The notes beneath the pieces are model-generated. The model searched no databases and was not told the origin of the DNA. It saw nothing but the letters and a program-made list of their open reading frames with translations. Positions 25,083-33,450 of a stretch of DNA of 64,000 bases are shown piece after piece; positions within the stretch are counted from its first letter, which is position 1, and each line of letters begins with the position of its first letter. This DNA comes from Cystobacter ferrugineus (GTDB taxonomy: Bacteria > Myxococcota > Myxococcia > Myxococcales > Myxococcaceae). Position numbers and translations under genes: made by a program. The stretch covers positions 248,001 through 312,000 of the forward strand of contig NZ_MPIN01000004.1 in NCBI RefSeq assembly GCF_001887355.1. Direction: 5' to 3'.

Positions 25083-26417
25083 TCAGTGCTCGTGGTGGGC
25101 CTGGAGGGCTCGCGGCGCGGGCAGCATGCCGAAGGCGCTCGCGTCCGGATTGCCGTCCGCCAGCACCAGCGCATAGAGGAACGCCGGGAACGCGGCGGCT
25201 TCCCGGCCATTGACGACCACCAGGGGCGTGCCGTGCAGGTCATGCTGCCTGGCGTAGGCGATGTCGTCGCGCAGCTTGCGCTCGGTGTCCTGCCGGGCGA
25301 TGCACCCATCGAGCTGCATGCGGGACACGCTGCCCGAGGAGAGCACCTGCAGCACCACGTCGCGGCTGGTGAGCGAGCGCTGGACGGCGAAGAGCTTCTC
25401 GCGCAGTTCCCAGTAGTCCGGAGCGTCCTCGATGCAGATCTGCGCCTTGGCGGCGACACAGCGGATGCCGGAGCCATCGGTGGCCTGGGGCGGCATGGTG
25501 AAGTTGCACTCGCTGTCGAGCGGGAACTGGCGGGCCTCGAGGGACAGCTTGCCCTCGGGCAGGCGCTTCTTCATGACGGCGAGCGCCTCCACCAGGGACT
25601 TGCAGTGGGGGCAGCGGCTGTCGGTCCACTCCACCATCTTCACCGGCGCGCTCGTCGTCCCATACAGGCGGCGCGCGGCGGAGAGGGCCGGCAGGGGGAT
25701 GTCCCGGCGATAGGCCGCGAGCGCATCGGAGACGGCCTGCTGCTCCTGGGCGGACAGGCTCTTGAGGTAGGCCTCCAGGGAGCCCGGCAGCGGGGCCGTC
25801 TGGGCGACGGTCGCCGAGGACGAGGAGGAGGAGCGGGGCGTCTGCATGCCGGGCACGAGCAGCGCGACATAGGCGGCCGCGGTGAAACCCACCGTCCACT
25901 TCAGGGTCGTGCCCCACTCTCCGGCCTGGGGCAGGAGCGCGCCGGGCAGTCCCTTCCAGGCCACGGCGGCGAAGGCGAGCGTGAGGACGTAGGTGCCCAG
26001 ACACGTGGGGCACAGCACGCCGGTGCTCGCGCTCACGGCGGCGAACACGGCGCAGGCCGCCACGCCCGCGGCGGCCGTCAGGCGCAACCCGTTGACGGCG
26101 GGCCGCACGGGACGTCCCCCCCGCTGCCAGACGAGGTAGAGCGCGGAGAGCGCCACGGCGACGAGGCCCCACACGAGCCCGAGTCCCGCCACGGGCATGC
26201 GCAGGTACTCATGCACCGCGCCGGCGAAGGGCGTGTTCCACACCGTCTCGCAGTTGACGTGATCGGAGACGCCACACACGGTGGCGCCCCCCTGGCGCAG
26301 GGTGAGCAGCTGGCTCCACTGGAAGAGGGAGAGGGCGCTCTCGGCGAGTCCCAGGGCGAGCAGCACCTGGGCTCCGCGAGCGGGAGGGGGAGGGGGCGGA
26401 TTGGCCTTCTTGCTCAT
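25083..26417 (-). CDS. VKOR-DsbA fusion, disulfide-forming membrane oxidoreductase
   Basis: A 444-residue fusion. Residues about 15-190 form a four-helix VKOR domain with loop cysteines C48 and C56 (VCGVSDHVNCET) and the quinone-side pair C136/C139 (CPTC). After a serine-rich linker (about 194-205), the C-terminal thioredoxin-fold DsbA part has SRCPHC (C268, C271) and the cis-proline region HGTPLVVVNG. It would introduce disulfides into periplasmic proteins while passing electrons to quinone. Its ATG overlaps the stop of the cupin gene (ATGA), so the two are translationally coupled. Confidence 0.92.
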   Translation of the reverse strand: MSKKANPPPPPPARGAQVLLALGLAESALSLFQWSQLLTLRQGGATVCGVSDHVNCETVWNTPFAGAVHEYLRMPVAGLGLVWGLVAVALSALYLVWQRGGRPVRPAVNGLRLTAAAGVAACAVFAAVSASTGVLCPTCLGTYVLTLAFAAVAWKGLPGALLPQAGEWGTTLKWTVGFTAAAYVALLVPGMQTPRSSSSSSATVAQTAPLPGSLEAYLKSLSAQEQQAVSDALAAYRRDIPLPALSAARRLYGTTSAPVKMVEWTDSRCPHCKSLVEALAVMKKRLPEGKLSLEARQFPLDSECNFTMPPQATDGSGIRCVAAKAQICIEDAPDYWELREKLFAVQRSLTSRDVVLQVLSSGSVSRMQLDGCIARQDTERKLRDDIAYARQHDLHGTPLVVVNGREAAAFPAFLYALVLADGNPDASAFGMLPAPRALQAHHEH

Positions 26418-26752
26418 GCGTGCTCCGGAGGGGGGGTCATCAGGACGAGGAGGCGGGCGTTGCCGGGACCATCATTGGTGACGCCGTGCTCGACGCCCGC
26501 GGGTGCGAAGAGGGCGGCGCCGGGGCCATGGGAGGCCTCGTCCGCGCCGATGCGGAAGCGGCACTGCCCTTCCAGGACGAGGTACACCTTGTCCGAGTGG
26601 GCGTGCTGGTGGGGCTTCTGGGCCTGGCCGGGCGCGACGCAATACACGTCCAGGAAGAAGCGCTCCGACTTGAAGAGGTTGTGCTTCTGGAGCTTCTCGG
26701 CGGAGAAGCCCAGGAAGTCGGACAGGTGTTTCACATCCATCGTGGCATTCAC
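26414..26752 (-). CDS. Small cupin-domain protein
   Basis: A single-domain cupin of 112 residues. The metal-binding histidines lie in KPHQHAHSDKVYLVLEG (cupin motif 1, with the usual glutamate at EG) and a second motif is APAGVEHGVTN. No enzyme class can be assigned; stand-alone cupins of this size often bind small ligands or metal. The GTG start at 26752 has GAGG 7 bases before it; an in-frame ATG at 26740 is possible. Only 26 bases separate this start from the divergent ygfZ start, so the two promoters must overlap coding DNA. Confidence 0.85.
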   Translation of the reverse strand: MNATMDVKHLSDFLGFSAEKLQKHNLFKSERFFLDVYCVAPGQAQKPHQHAHSDKVYLVLEGQCRFRIGADEASHGPGAALFAPAGVEHGVTNDGPGNARLLVLMTPPPEHA

Positions 26753-26778
26753 TCCCGGGCCTCTATATAGCGACGCTC

Positions 26779-27846
26779 ATGCAACCGCTGTCTCTGCATT
26801 TTCTTCACGAGCAGGCAGGCGCCCGCTTCCAGGACACCAACGGCCGGGAAGTCGTGGCCGACCATGGGGACGCGGAGGCCGAATACCGGGCGGCCCGGGA
26901 AAGCGTGGCCCTGCACGATGCCACCTACCGCGAAGCGCTGCGGATAACCGGGGAGGACCGTACAAGCTTCCTGCACGGCATGGTGACCCAGGACGTGAAG
27001 GGGCTGGCGGCCGGGGCCTCGGCCTACACCGCCCTCATCACCGTCAAGGGCGCCATGGTGGCCGACGCCCGGATCCTCCGCCGCGAGAGCGACCTGGTGC
27101 TCGACCTGGAGCCGGGGCTGGGCGTTAAGGTCCGGGAGTTCCTGGAGAAGTTCCTCATCTCCGAGGACGCGGAGCTGCACGACGCCACGGGCGAGCAAGG
27201 GGTGCTGCGGCTGCTCGGCCCCCGGACACCCGAGCTGCTCGGCGCCGTCCTGGGCCAGCCCTTCGCCCCCCTCGCCCCGAACACCACCCGGGCGGCTACC
27301 CTGGCCGGCCAGGACGTCCTGCTCCAGGGCGCCACCTGGCCCTCCCCCCAGGGCGTGGACGTGTGGGTGCCGCGCTCCGGTCTGGAAGCGGTCTGGAAGG
27401 CGCTGGTGGCGGCCGGCTCGGGCCTCGGGCTGAGGCCCCTGGGCTGGCGCGCCCTGGAGGTGCTGCGGGTGGAGGCCGGGGTGCCGCGCTACGGCCAGGA
27501 CATGGTCGACACCACCATCCCCCTGGAAGCCAACCTCACGCACGGCATCTCGTACAACAAGGGGTGCTACATCGGGCAGGAGGTCATCGCCCGCGCCACC
27601 TTCCGCGGGCACATGAACCGGAAGCTCGCGGGCCTGCGCCTCGGCCCGGCCGAGGCGGCGCCCGGGACCGAGCTGAAGAAGGACGGCAAGAAGGTCGGCT
27701 GGCTCACCAGCGTGGTGCGCTCCCCGGGCTCCGGCCAGTACCTGGCGCTGGGCTACGTGCACCGCGACCACCTGGAGCCGGGAACGGTGCTGACCGTGGG
27801 CGACGGGCCCGCCGAGGCCACCGTGTCCGCGCTCCCCTTCACCTGA
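26779..27846 (+). CDS. ygfZ: Folate-binding YgfZ/GcvT-like iron-sulfur protein
   Basis: A 355-residue aminomethyltransferase-fold protein. The signature KGCYIGQEVIAR (about 254-265) with its conserved cysteine marks YgfZ, a folate-dependent factor for iron-sulfur enzyme assembly; glycine-cleavage T proteins lack it. The N-terminal part has HDATYREALRITGEDRTSFL and the end has a beta-barrel domain. Not adjacent to other iron-sulfur genes. Divergent from the cupin-VKOR operon. Confidence 0.92.
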   Translation: MQPLSLHFLHEQAGARFQDTNGREVVADHGDAEAEYRAARESVALHDATYREALRITGEDRTSFLHGMVTQDVKGLAAGASAYTALITVKGAMVADARILRRESDLVLDLEPGLGVKVREFLEKFLISEDAELHDATGEQGVLRLLGPRTPELLGAVLGQPFAPLAPNTTRAATLAGQDVLLQGATWPSPQGVDVWVPRSGLEAVWKALVAAGSGLGLRPLGWRALEVLRVEAGVPRYGQDMVDTTIPLEANLTHGISYNKGCYIGQEVIARATFRGHMNRKLAGLRLGPAEAAPGTELKKDGKKVGWLTSVVRSPGSGQYLALGYVHRDHLEPGTVLTVGDGPAEATVSALPFT

Positions 27847-27875
27847 CGTCCGCGCCCTGCGCCCCTCGGCCCGGC

Positions 27876-28712
27876 TCATCCGGGACCCGGCGCATCGCGC
27901 ACGGCGGCGGCCTGCTCCTCACGCGAGTAGTACGCGTGCCCGGGCACGGACTGGAGGCCCTCCGCGGGCAGCTCCGCTCCCGGCCCGGCCGACAGCATCA
28001 ACCGGGGCCGGGCCACGCACAGCACCGTCTGCTCGCTGCCCGTGGGGTTGTCATAGCGGTGCGCCACCCCCCGCGGCCAGTGGAAGGCCGTGCCGCGCGC
28101 CACTGGCTGGCCCTGCGCCAACAGCCCGGAGCCCAGCACCAGCTCGCTCTCCTCCCCCTCCGGGTGCGCGGGCACGGAGACGACGCCGCCAGGCTTCACG
28201 CGCAGCCGGTAGACACCATAGCCGGTGCCCTCGTGCAGCACCTCCACGCGCCCGAACGACGTCTCCCGCTCCGCGTAGACCATCTCCCGCGACGAGCGGT
28301 GCACCTGGAGCGAGGGCACCACCGCGCCGCCGAGCGCCTGGGGCTTGGTGATGCGCACGGAGGCGGCCTCCAGCCGCGTGCGGGGCGAGTCCTCGCGGGG
28401 AGGCGCGAGGAGATAGTGGCACACCGCCTCCGCCGCGGACTCCAGCAGCTCGAAGCGGCAGGCCTCCAGCAGGAAGCGCAGCTCTCCGGCGAGCCGCCCG
28501 TAGTGCACCGTCTCCCCGAGCCTTCCGCTGGCCCCGGCCGAGCGCGTGTCCAGGAAGAGCGCCACGTCGAGCCGCAGCGGCTGGGCCGCCACGCGCTCGC
28601 GGTTGTAGATGCCCACGATGCAGTCCACCGTGAGTCCCCGCAGCGTGATGACGTCCAGCGGCCGGCCCCGCTCGTCCATCACCTGGGGCGGATTGAAGGG
28701 CTCCGCGCTCAC
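27876..28712 (-). CDS. folB: Dihydroneopterin aldolase (FolB) fused to a cupin-like domain
   Basis: Residues about 18-140 are a FolB domain: VITLRGLTVDCIVGIYNRE (glutamate of the active site), TVHYGRLA, FELLESAAEAV (pterin-anchoring glutamate) and the catalytic lysine in RITKPQALGG. Residues about 150-278 add a beta-rich cupin-like domain (GYGVYRLRVKPGGVVSVPAH, WPRGVAHRYDN). Ordinary FolB is about 120 residues, so this is a genuine fusion. The GTG start overlaps the stop of the upstream reductase gene (GTGA). Predicted role is pterin metabolism; the cupin may bind a pterin or control activity. Confidence 0.87.
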   Translation of the reverse strand: MSAEPFNPPQVMDERGRPLDVITLRGLTVDCIVGIYNRERVAAQPLRLDVALFLDTRSAGASGRLGETVHYGRLAGELRFLLEACRFELLESAAEAVCHYLLAPPREDSPRTRLEAASVRITKPQALGGAVVPSLQVHRSSREMVYAERETSFGRVEVLHEGTGYGVYRLRVKPGGVVSVPAHPEGEESELVLGSGLLAQGQPVARGTAFHWPRGVAHRYDNPTGSEQTVLCVARPRLMLSAGPGAELPAEGLQSVPGHAYYSREEQAAAVRDAPGPG

Positions 28713-29434
28713 AGTTGCGCGCTCCGGCCACCGTCCACGGCGATCACCTGCCCGGTGACATACGGCGCCTCGCGGGCGAGGAAGACCACCGTGCGGGCCA
28801 CGTCCTCCACGTTGCCCTCGCGGCCAAACGGGATGCGCGCGAGGATGGCCTCGCGCTCGGCCGCGCCGAAGTTCTCGGGAAAGGCCACCGTGCCAGGAGA
28901 CACGGCGTTGACGCGCACGTGCGGCGCCAGCTCCACCGCCAGCGCCCGGGTGAGCATGATCAGCGCGGCCTTGCTCACCGTGTAGTGCGCATATCCGCGC
29001 TCCGCCCGCTCCCCGCCGATGTCGGTGATGTGCACCACCAGCGGCCGCGTGCCCTGGCGCAGGGACGGCAGCAGCACCTGCGTCAGGAAGAAGGGCGCCT
29101 CCAGGTTCACCCCGAGCATCGTCCGGTACTGCTCGCGAGAGATGGAGCCGAAGGCCACCCGCTCATAGAGCCCCGCGTTGTGGACCACCACGTCCAGGGC
29201 CGGGTGCTCCGCGCGCACGCGCGCTCCCAGCTCATCCACCGCCGCGGGCTGGGACAGGTCCGCTGAGTAGACGGTGACGCGGCGGCCGAGCGCCCGCAGC
29301 TCCTCGGCCAGCGCCTCCGCGGGTTCCATGGAGCGGTTCACGTGGAGCACGAGGTCATACCCGGCGCGGCCCAGCGCACGAGCCACCGCGCTGCCCACGC
29401 GGACTCCAGCCCCTGTGACGAATGCGGTTCCCAT
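28709..29434 (-). CDS. Short-chain dehydrogenase, pteridine-reductase (FolM)-like
   Basis: A 241-residue Rossmann-fold reductase. TGAGVRVG fits the TGxxxRxG cofactor motif that sets pteridine reductases apart from the usual TGxxxGIG, and YAHYTVSKAAL gives the catalytic Tyr and Lys. VTGQVIAVDGGRSAQL is the typical end. Together with the overlapping FolB gene it suggests reduction of dihydropterin or dihydrofolate. The start is ATG 29434, with AAGG 9 bases upstream; ATG 29443 is in frame too. It diverges from the glycosylase gene. Confidence 0.85.
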   Translation of the reverse strand: MGTAFVTGAGVRVGSAVARALGRAGYDLVLHVNRSMEPAEALAEELRALGRRVTVYSADLSQPAAVDELGARVRAEHPALDVVVHNAGLYERVAFGSISREQYRTMLGVNLEAPFFLTQVLLPSLRQGTRPLVVHITDIGGERAERGYAHYTVSKAALIMLTRALAVELAPHVRVNAVSPGTVAFPENFGAAEREAILARIPFGREGNVEDVARTVVFLAREAPYVTGQVIAVDGGRSAQL

Positions 29435-29574
29435 GGGCGGCATCCTTATCTCGGGCCGAGCAGGCGGGCGAGCCCCTCGACCCACCCCACCCCAAAAGTC
29501 CCTTCGCCCGGGATGACTGGTTGAGTCTCCCCCGCTGGCTGCTTACGTTGGGCGGGAGAGGAGGACTCCAGGAC

Positions 29575-30429
29575 ATGGCGGAAGTGCCCGAGGTGGAAAC
29601 GCTGGTGCGCGACCTGCAACAAGCGGTGGTGGGACGGCGCCTCACCGGCGCGGAGGTGCTCGATCCCGCGGCGGTGCGCTTCCCCTCGCACCGGGAGCTG
29701 TCCTCGCTCTTGGAGGGACGCCGTGTCACCGCCGCGCGGCGACGGGCCAAGCTCATGCTCCTGTCACTGGACGACGGACAGGTGCTGGCCCTGCACCTGA
29801 TGCTCTGGGGCAACCTCTCGCTGCGGCCCGTGAGTGGCACGCGGCCCGAGGCCACCCTCGTCGTGTTCGGCCTGGAAGGGGGCGAGGAGCTGATCTTCAG
29901 CGACACGCTCGGCTATGCACGGGCCGCGCTCGCCCCCGCGGACGAGCTGGCCGAGCGCCTGAAGCTGTCGGAGCTCGGGCCCGAGGCGCTCGCGGATGAC
30001 TTCACCCCCGAACTGCTCGCGCGGCAACTGCGCCGGCGCCGGGGGCCGCTCAAGACGGTGCTCCTCAACCAGCGCGTCCTCGCGGGGCTCGGCAACCGCG
30101 ACGCCGACGAGAGCCTGTGGAGCGCGGGACTCCACCCCCGCCGCTCCGCCTCCTCGCTGACACCGCCCGAGGTGGGCCGCCTCCACGAGGCCATCCGCGA
30201 GGTGCTCGACGAGGGCATCCGCCTGCGGGGCACCCAGCGGGATCTCTTCGGCATCCAGGGACAGGCCCGTCACCACCGCCACGTGTTCGGCCGCACGGGC
30301 GAGCCCTGTCCCCGCTGTGGCATGCCGGTACACGCGAGCAAGCTCGGCGGCCGCAACACCCACTGGTGCCCGCATTGCCAGCCCGAGCACCTGCCTGGCC
30401 ACGCGCCCCCCCTGCCCCTGGGGCCCTGA
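29575..30429 (+). CDS. Fpg/Nei-family DNA glycosylase-like protein lacking the N-terminal proline
   Basis: A 284-residue Fpg/Nei fold. The N-terminus reads MAEVPEVET where functional enzymes read MPELPEVE; after Met removal the Schiff-base proline is alanine, although the following Glu is kept. Other parts are intact: the lysine of RRAKLMLL, the helix-two-turn-helix with an altered GNRDADESLW (usual GNIYADEAL), and a complete zinc finger CPRC-x16-CPHC with GGRNTHWC. GGAGGACTCCAGGAC precedes the ATG. It can probably bind damaged DNA; lyase chemistry through proline is not possible as encoded. No in-frame alternative start restores a proline. Confidence 0.85.
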   Translation: MAEVPEVETLVRDLQQAVVGRRLTGAEVLDPAAVRFPSHRELSSLLEGRRVTAARRRAKLMLLSLDDGQVLALHLMLWGNLSLRPVSGTRPEATLVVFGLEGGEELIFSDTLGYARAALAPADELAERLKLSELGPEALADDFTPELLARQLRRRRGPLKTVLLNQRVLAGLGNRDADESLWSAGLHPRRSASSLTPPEVGRLHEAIREVLDEGIRLRGTQRDLFGIQGQARHHRHVFGRTGEPCPRCGMPVHASKLGGRNTHWCPHCQPEHLPGHAPPLPLGP

Positions 30430-30454
30430 GAGACGGGCCCCGGGGACATGCGGC

Positions 30455-31618
30455 TCAGACCCGGCCTTCCGCCTGCTGCGCGCGCTCGATGCTCTCGAAG
30501 AGGGCGCGGAAGTTGCCGAAGCCGAAGCCCTGGTCGCCCTTGCGCTGGATGAGCTCGTAGAAGAAGGGTCCCGCCTTCTGGTCCTTGTAGAGCCCCGCCC
30601 CATCCTGCATGAAGATCTGCAGCATGTAGCTGTGCTCGCCGCCACCATCCACGAGCACCTGCAGGTCGCGCAGCACCTCGACGTCCTCGTCGATCTTCTT
30701 GATGCCCAGCTTCTGGATGTGCTCGGGCAGCGCGTCGTAGTAGGCGCCCGGCGTCGGCATGAAGTTCACGGCCTTCGAGTCCCTCATCTCGCGCACGGTG
30801 GTGAGGATGTCCTTCACGATGAGCGCCAGGTGCTGCACGCCATCGCCCCGGTTGTCCTCGTTGAAGAGGTTGACCTGCGAGGCCTTGAAGAACGGGCGCA
30901 GGGGCTCGTTGTTGGCGAACTTCACCCGGCTCGCCGGATCCCACATCACCTCGGAGCGCAGGCCCGAGCCGTGCGAGCGCTTCTGCTGCGCCTTCACGTC
31001 GTCGGTGTGGAACTGCACCTCCCAGAACTTCTCGAAGCCCATGACGTGCTCCATCCACAGGAGCATGGGCTTCATCGTCTGGAAGTTGGTGGTGATGTGG
31101 TCCACGTGGCTGAAGCCGTAGCGGTTGCTGCCGCCGCGCGGCTCGGGGTGCGCCACGAAGCCCGGAAAGAGCGGCTGATACCCATCGCGCTGGATGAAGC
31201 GGAAGGTGGTGTCGCCAAAGGGCGTGGTGATGGAGAACTGGGCGAGCTTGCCGCCCTTGTCGTCCGTGTAGCGCTCGATGTCGTTGATGAAGGTGGCGCC
31301 GCGCTCCTCCAACAGGCGGAAGGTCTTCTCGATGTCCTCCACCTGGAAGTTGAGCGTGCCCACCCCGTCCGGGTGCTTGCGCAGATAGCGCCACGCCCGG
31401 CCGCCCTCTCCCACCGGCTGGCTCACCACCAGCACGATCTGCCCCGCCTGGAAGACGGCGGACTTCTGCTTGCCCTTGGCCTCCACCTCGGGGGAGGACA
31501 CTCCCCGCTCCGTGAAATCCAGACCGTTCACGTAGAAGCGGCGGCTGCGCTCCAGGTCGGACACATACCAGTGAACGCTCTCCAAACCCTTGATGCCCAG
31601 CGATTCAAGCTTTGCCAT
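30455..31618 (-). CDS. hppD: 4-hydroxyphenylpyruvate dioxygenase
   Basis: Converts 4-hydroxyphenylpyruvate to homogentisate in tyrosine breakdown. A 387-residue, two-fold vicinal-oxygen-chelate protein. The iron ligands are visible in HVDHITTNF, in HLALIV and in the glutamate of GNFRALFESIER; FFYELIQRKGDQGFGFGNF is the C-terminal gating region. It is last in a minus-strand operon after maiA (50-base gap) and fahA. Homogentisate 1,2-dioxygenase, needed between this step and maiA, is not in the window. Confidence 0.95.
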   Translation of the reverse strand: MAKLESLGIKGLESVHWYVSDLERSRRFYVNGLDFTERGVSSPEVEAKGKQKSAVFQAGQIVLVVSQPVGEGGRAWRYLRKHPDGVGTLNFQVEDIEKTFRLLEERGATFINDIERYTDDKGGKLAQFSITTPFGDTTFRFIQRDGYQPLFPGFVAHPEPRGGSNRYGFSHVDHITTNFQTMKPMLLWMEHVMGFEKFWEVQFHTDDVKAQQKRSHGSGLRSEVMWDPASRVKFANNEPLRPFFKASQVNLFNEDNRGDGVQHLALIVKDILTTVREMRDSKAVNFMPTPGAYYDALPEHIQKLGIKKIDEDVEVLRDLQVLVDGGGEHSYMLQIFMQDGAGLYKDQKAGPFFYELIQRKGDQGFGFGNFRALFESIERAQQAEGRV

Positions 31619-31668
31619 GTGTCATCGGCTCCTTCGGTGCGTCGAGATTCGGTGCTGCGAAAACCAGT

Positions 31669-32316
31669 TCAAGCGGGGACCGCGTCGGGTTGCCGGTCCG
31701 CGTGAGCCGCCTGGAAGGCGGGAAGGGAAGCACACGCCGCTTCCACGCGGGTGAGCAGTCCATAAGGCTGGAGATCCACTCCAAAACGCCGGGCGGAATA
31801 AAGCTGGGGCACCAGGCACACGTCGGCGAACGACACGCTGTCTCCCACGCAATAACGGCCCGCCGTCTCCTGGGCCATCGCGTGGAGCGCCCCCAGCCCC
31901 CGGTCTATCCAATGCGCGGCCCAGGCCTTGTCGTCCCCTTTCCACTCGGCCTTGATCCGCTGGAGGACCATCAGGTTCTGCAGCGGCTGGATGCCCGAGT
32001 TCACCACCTCCGACAACATCCGGACCTTCGCCCGGAGCACAGGGTCGGCGGGCAGCAGGGCAGGCGAGGGATGACGCTCCTCGAGGTACTCGAGGATGGC
32101 CAGGGACTGGCTCAAGTGGTGGACGCGGCCCCCTTCGGTGAACTCCAGCGTGGGCACCGTGCGCAGGGGGTTGAGGGCCCGGTAGGCCTCGGAGTGCTGC
32201 TGGCCGCCGTCCTTCACCAGGTGCACGGGCACGTACTCGTACGACAGGCCCTTGAGGTTCAGCGCGATACGCACCCGCCAGGAAGCGGACGAGCGCCAAT
32301 AGCCATGGAGCTTCAT
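31669..32316 (-). CDS. maiA: Maleylacetoacetate isomerase (zeta-class GST)
   Basis: A 215-residue glutathione transferase-fold protein that isomerises maleylacetoacetate to fumarylacetoacetate. The zeta-class N-terminal signature is clear (LHGYWRSSASWRVRIALNLK), with the catalytic Ser-Ser pair, followed by the glutathione-binding TVPTLEF and QSLAILEYLEERHP. The start overlaps the stop of fahA by four bases (ATGA), so it is translationally coupled to it. Confidence 0.94.
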   Translation of the reverse strand: MKLHGYWRSSASWRVRIALNLKGLSYEYVPVHLVKDGGQQHSEAYRALNPLRTVPTLEFTEGGRVHHLSQSLAILEYLEERHPSPALLPADPVLRAKVRMLSEVVNSGIQPLQNLMVLQRIKAEWKGDDKAWAAHWIDRGLGALHAMAQETAGRYCVGDSVSFADVCLVPQLYSARRFGVDLQPYGLLTRVEAACASLPAFQAAHADRQPDAVPA

Positions 32317-33290
32317 CCCGCCACCACCTTCTGGGAGATGCGGCCGAACAGACTCGTCCCGTCGGGGCCGAACATCTCGATGTCGATCCTGTCGCCCACC
32401 TTCATGAAGGGCGTCCGGGGCGCGCCCTGCTCGATGGTCTCGATCATCCGCCGCTCGGCGAGGCAGGAGATGCCCCGGGAGCGATCCTCGTTGGACACGG
32501 TGCCGCTGCCGAGGATCGTCCCCGCGGTGAAGGGGCGCGTCCTGGCGATGTGCTGGATCAAATCGAAGAAGGAGAAGTGCATCTCCGGGCCGGCGTCCGT
32601 GTCACCCACCACCTGGCCATTGAGGGTGGAGCGCAGGCGCAGGTGGACCCGGCCGTCCTTCCACGCCGCGCCCAGCTCGTCCGGGGTGATGGCAATGGGG
32701 CTGAAGGCGGTGGAGGGCTTGCCCTGGAAGAAGCCAAACCCCTTGGCGAGCTCGGCGGGGATGAGGTTGCGCAGGGTGACGTCATTGCAGAGCATCACCA
32801 GCTTCACGTACCGGCCCGCGTCCTTCGCCTGGGTGCCTGGCGGCACGTCACCGAGGATGACGGCCACTTCGGACTCGAAGTCCAGGCCCCAGCTCTCGTC
32901 GGGCAGCACCAGGTCCTGCGTGGGCGCGAGGAAGGTGCCCGAGCCGCCCTGGTAGACGAGCGGATCCGTCTTGAGCGTGGCGGGGGGCTCGGCGTTGCGC
33001 GCCTTGCGCACCAGCACCACGTGGTTGAGGTAGGCGCTGCCGTCCACCCACTCGTAGGCGCGAGGCAGGGGCGAGTGCAGGGCGCGCACGTCGAGCGGCT
33101 CGCCGCGCACGCGGCCGGACTCCAACTCCTCGGCCAGGGCGCGCAGCCGGGGCTCCAGCACGTCCCATTGATCCAACGCGGCCTGAAGCGTGGGCGCCAC
33201 GGCGGTGGCGGGCACGAAGGCCGACAGATCCCGCTTGACGACGATGAGCCGTCCGTCGCGCGTTCCGTCCTTGAGGGTGGCGAGCTTCAT
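32313..33290 (-). CDS. fahA: Fumarylacetoacetate hydrolase
   Basis: The last step of tyrosine catabolism, giving fumarate and acetoacetate. A 325-residue FAH-fold protein with metal ligands in LDFESEVAVILGD, the conserved VMLCNDVTLRN and FFQGKPSTAFSPIAI, the GTILGSGTVSNED loop and a closing VGDRIDIEMFG strand. This is the two-domain bacterial form with a small N-terminal domain. GGAG stands 8 bases before ATG 33290. It is the first gene of the fahA-maiA-hppD operon; two hairpins or operators lie upstream. Confidence 0.93.
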   Translation of the reverse strand: MKLATLKDGTRDGRLIVVKRDLSAFVPATAVAPTLQAALDQWDVLEPRLRALAEELESGRVRGEPLDVRALHSPLPRAYEWVDGSAYLNHVVLVRKARNAEPPATLKTDPLVYQGGSGTFLAPTQDLVLPDESWGLDFESEVAVILGDVPPGTQAKDAGRYVKLVMLCNDVTLRNLIPAELAKGFGFFQGKPSTAFSPIAITPDELGAAWKDGRVHLRLRSTLNGQVVGDTDAGPEMHFSFFDLIQHIARTRPFTAGTILGSGTVSNEDRSRGISCLAERRMIETIEQGAPRTPFMKVGDRIDIEMFGPDGTSLFGRISQKVVAG

Positions 33291-33329
33291 GCGTCGAGCT
33301 CCTGGCAGGTGGCTTGCCCCCCGGCTTTT

Positions 33330-33345
33330 CCGTGCCGGAGCACGG
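33330..33345. promoter_or_regulatory. Inverted repeat 5' of the tyrosine-degradation operon (proximal)
   Basis: CCGTGC-CGGA-GCACGG: a perfect 6-bp inverted repeat with a 4-base spacer, 40 bases upstream of the fahA start. It could be an operator or a leader hairpin. No regulator gene adjoins. Confidence 0.4.
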
Positions 33346-33388
33346 GGTGTCAAGCGGAAGGCGGGCACCTCGCACCGCGTCATGCGGA

Positions 33389-33406
33389 GCATCGCTCATG
33401 CGATGC
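33389..33406. promoter_or_regulatory. Inverted repeat 5' of the tyrosine-degradation operon (distal)
   Basis: GCATCGC-TCAT-GCGATGC: a perfect 7-bp inverted repeat, about 100 bases before fahA and 45 bases after the stop of the hotdog gene. It is either an operator or a terminator stem for the hotdog gene; no T tract follows on the minus strand. Confidence 0.4.
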
Positions 33407-33450
33407 CAGGACTTCGATTCATGGACACCATTCAGCTCGCGGGAATGGTC

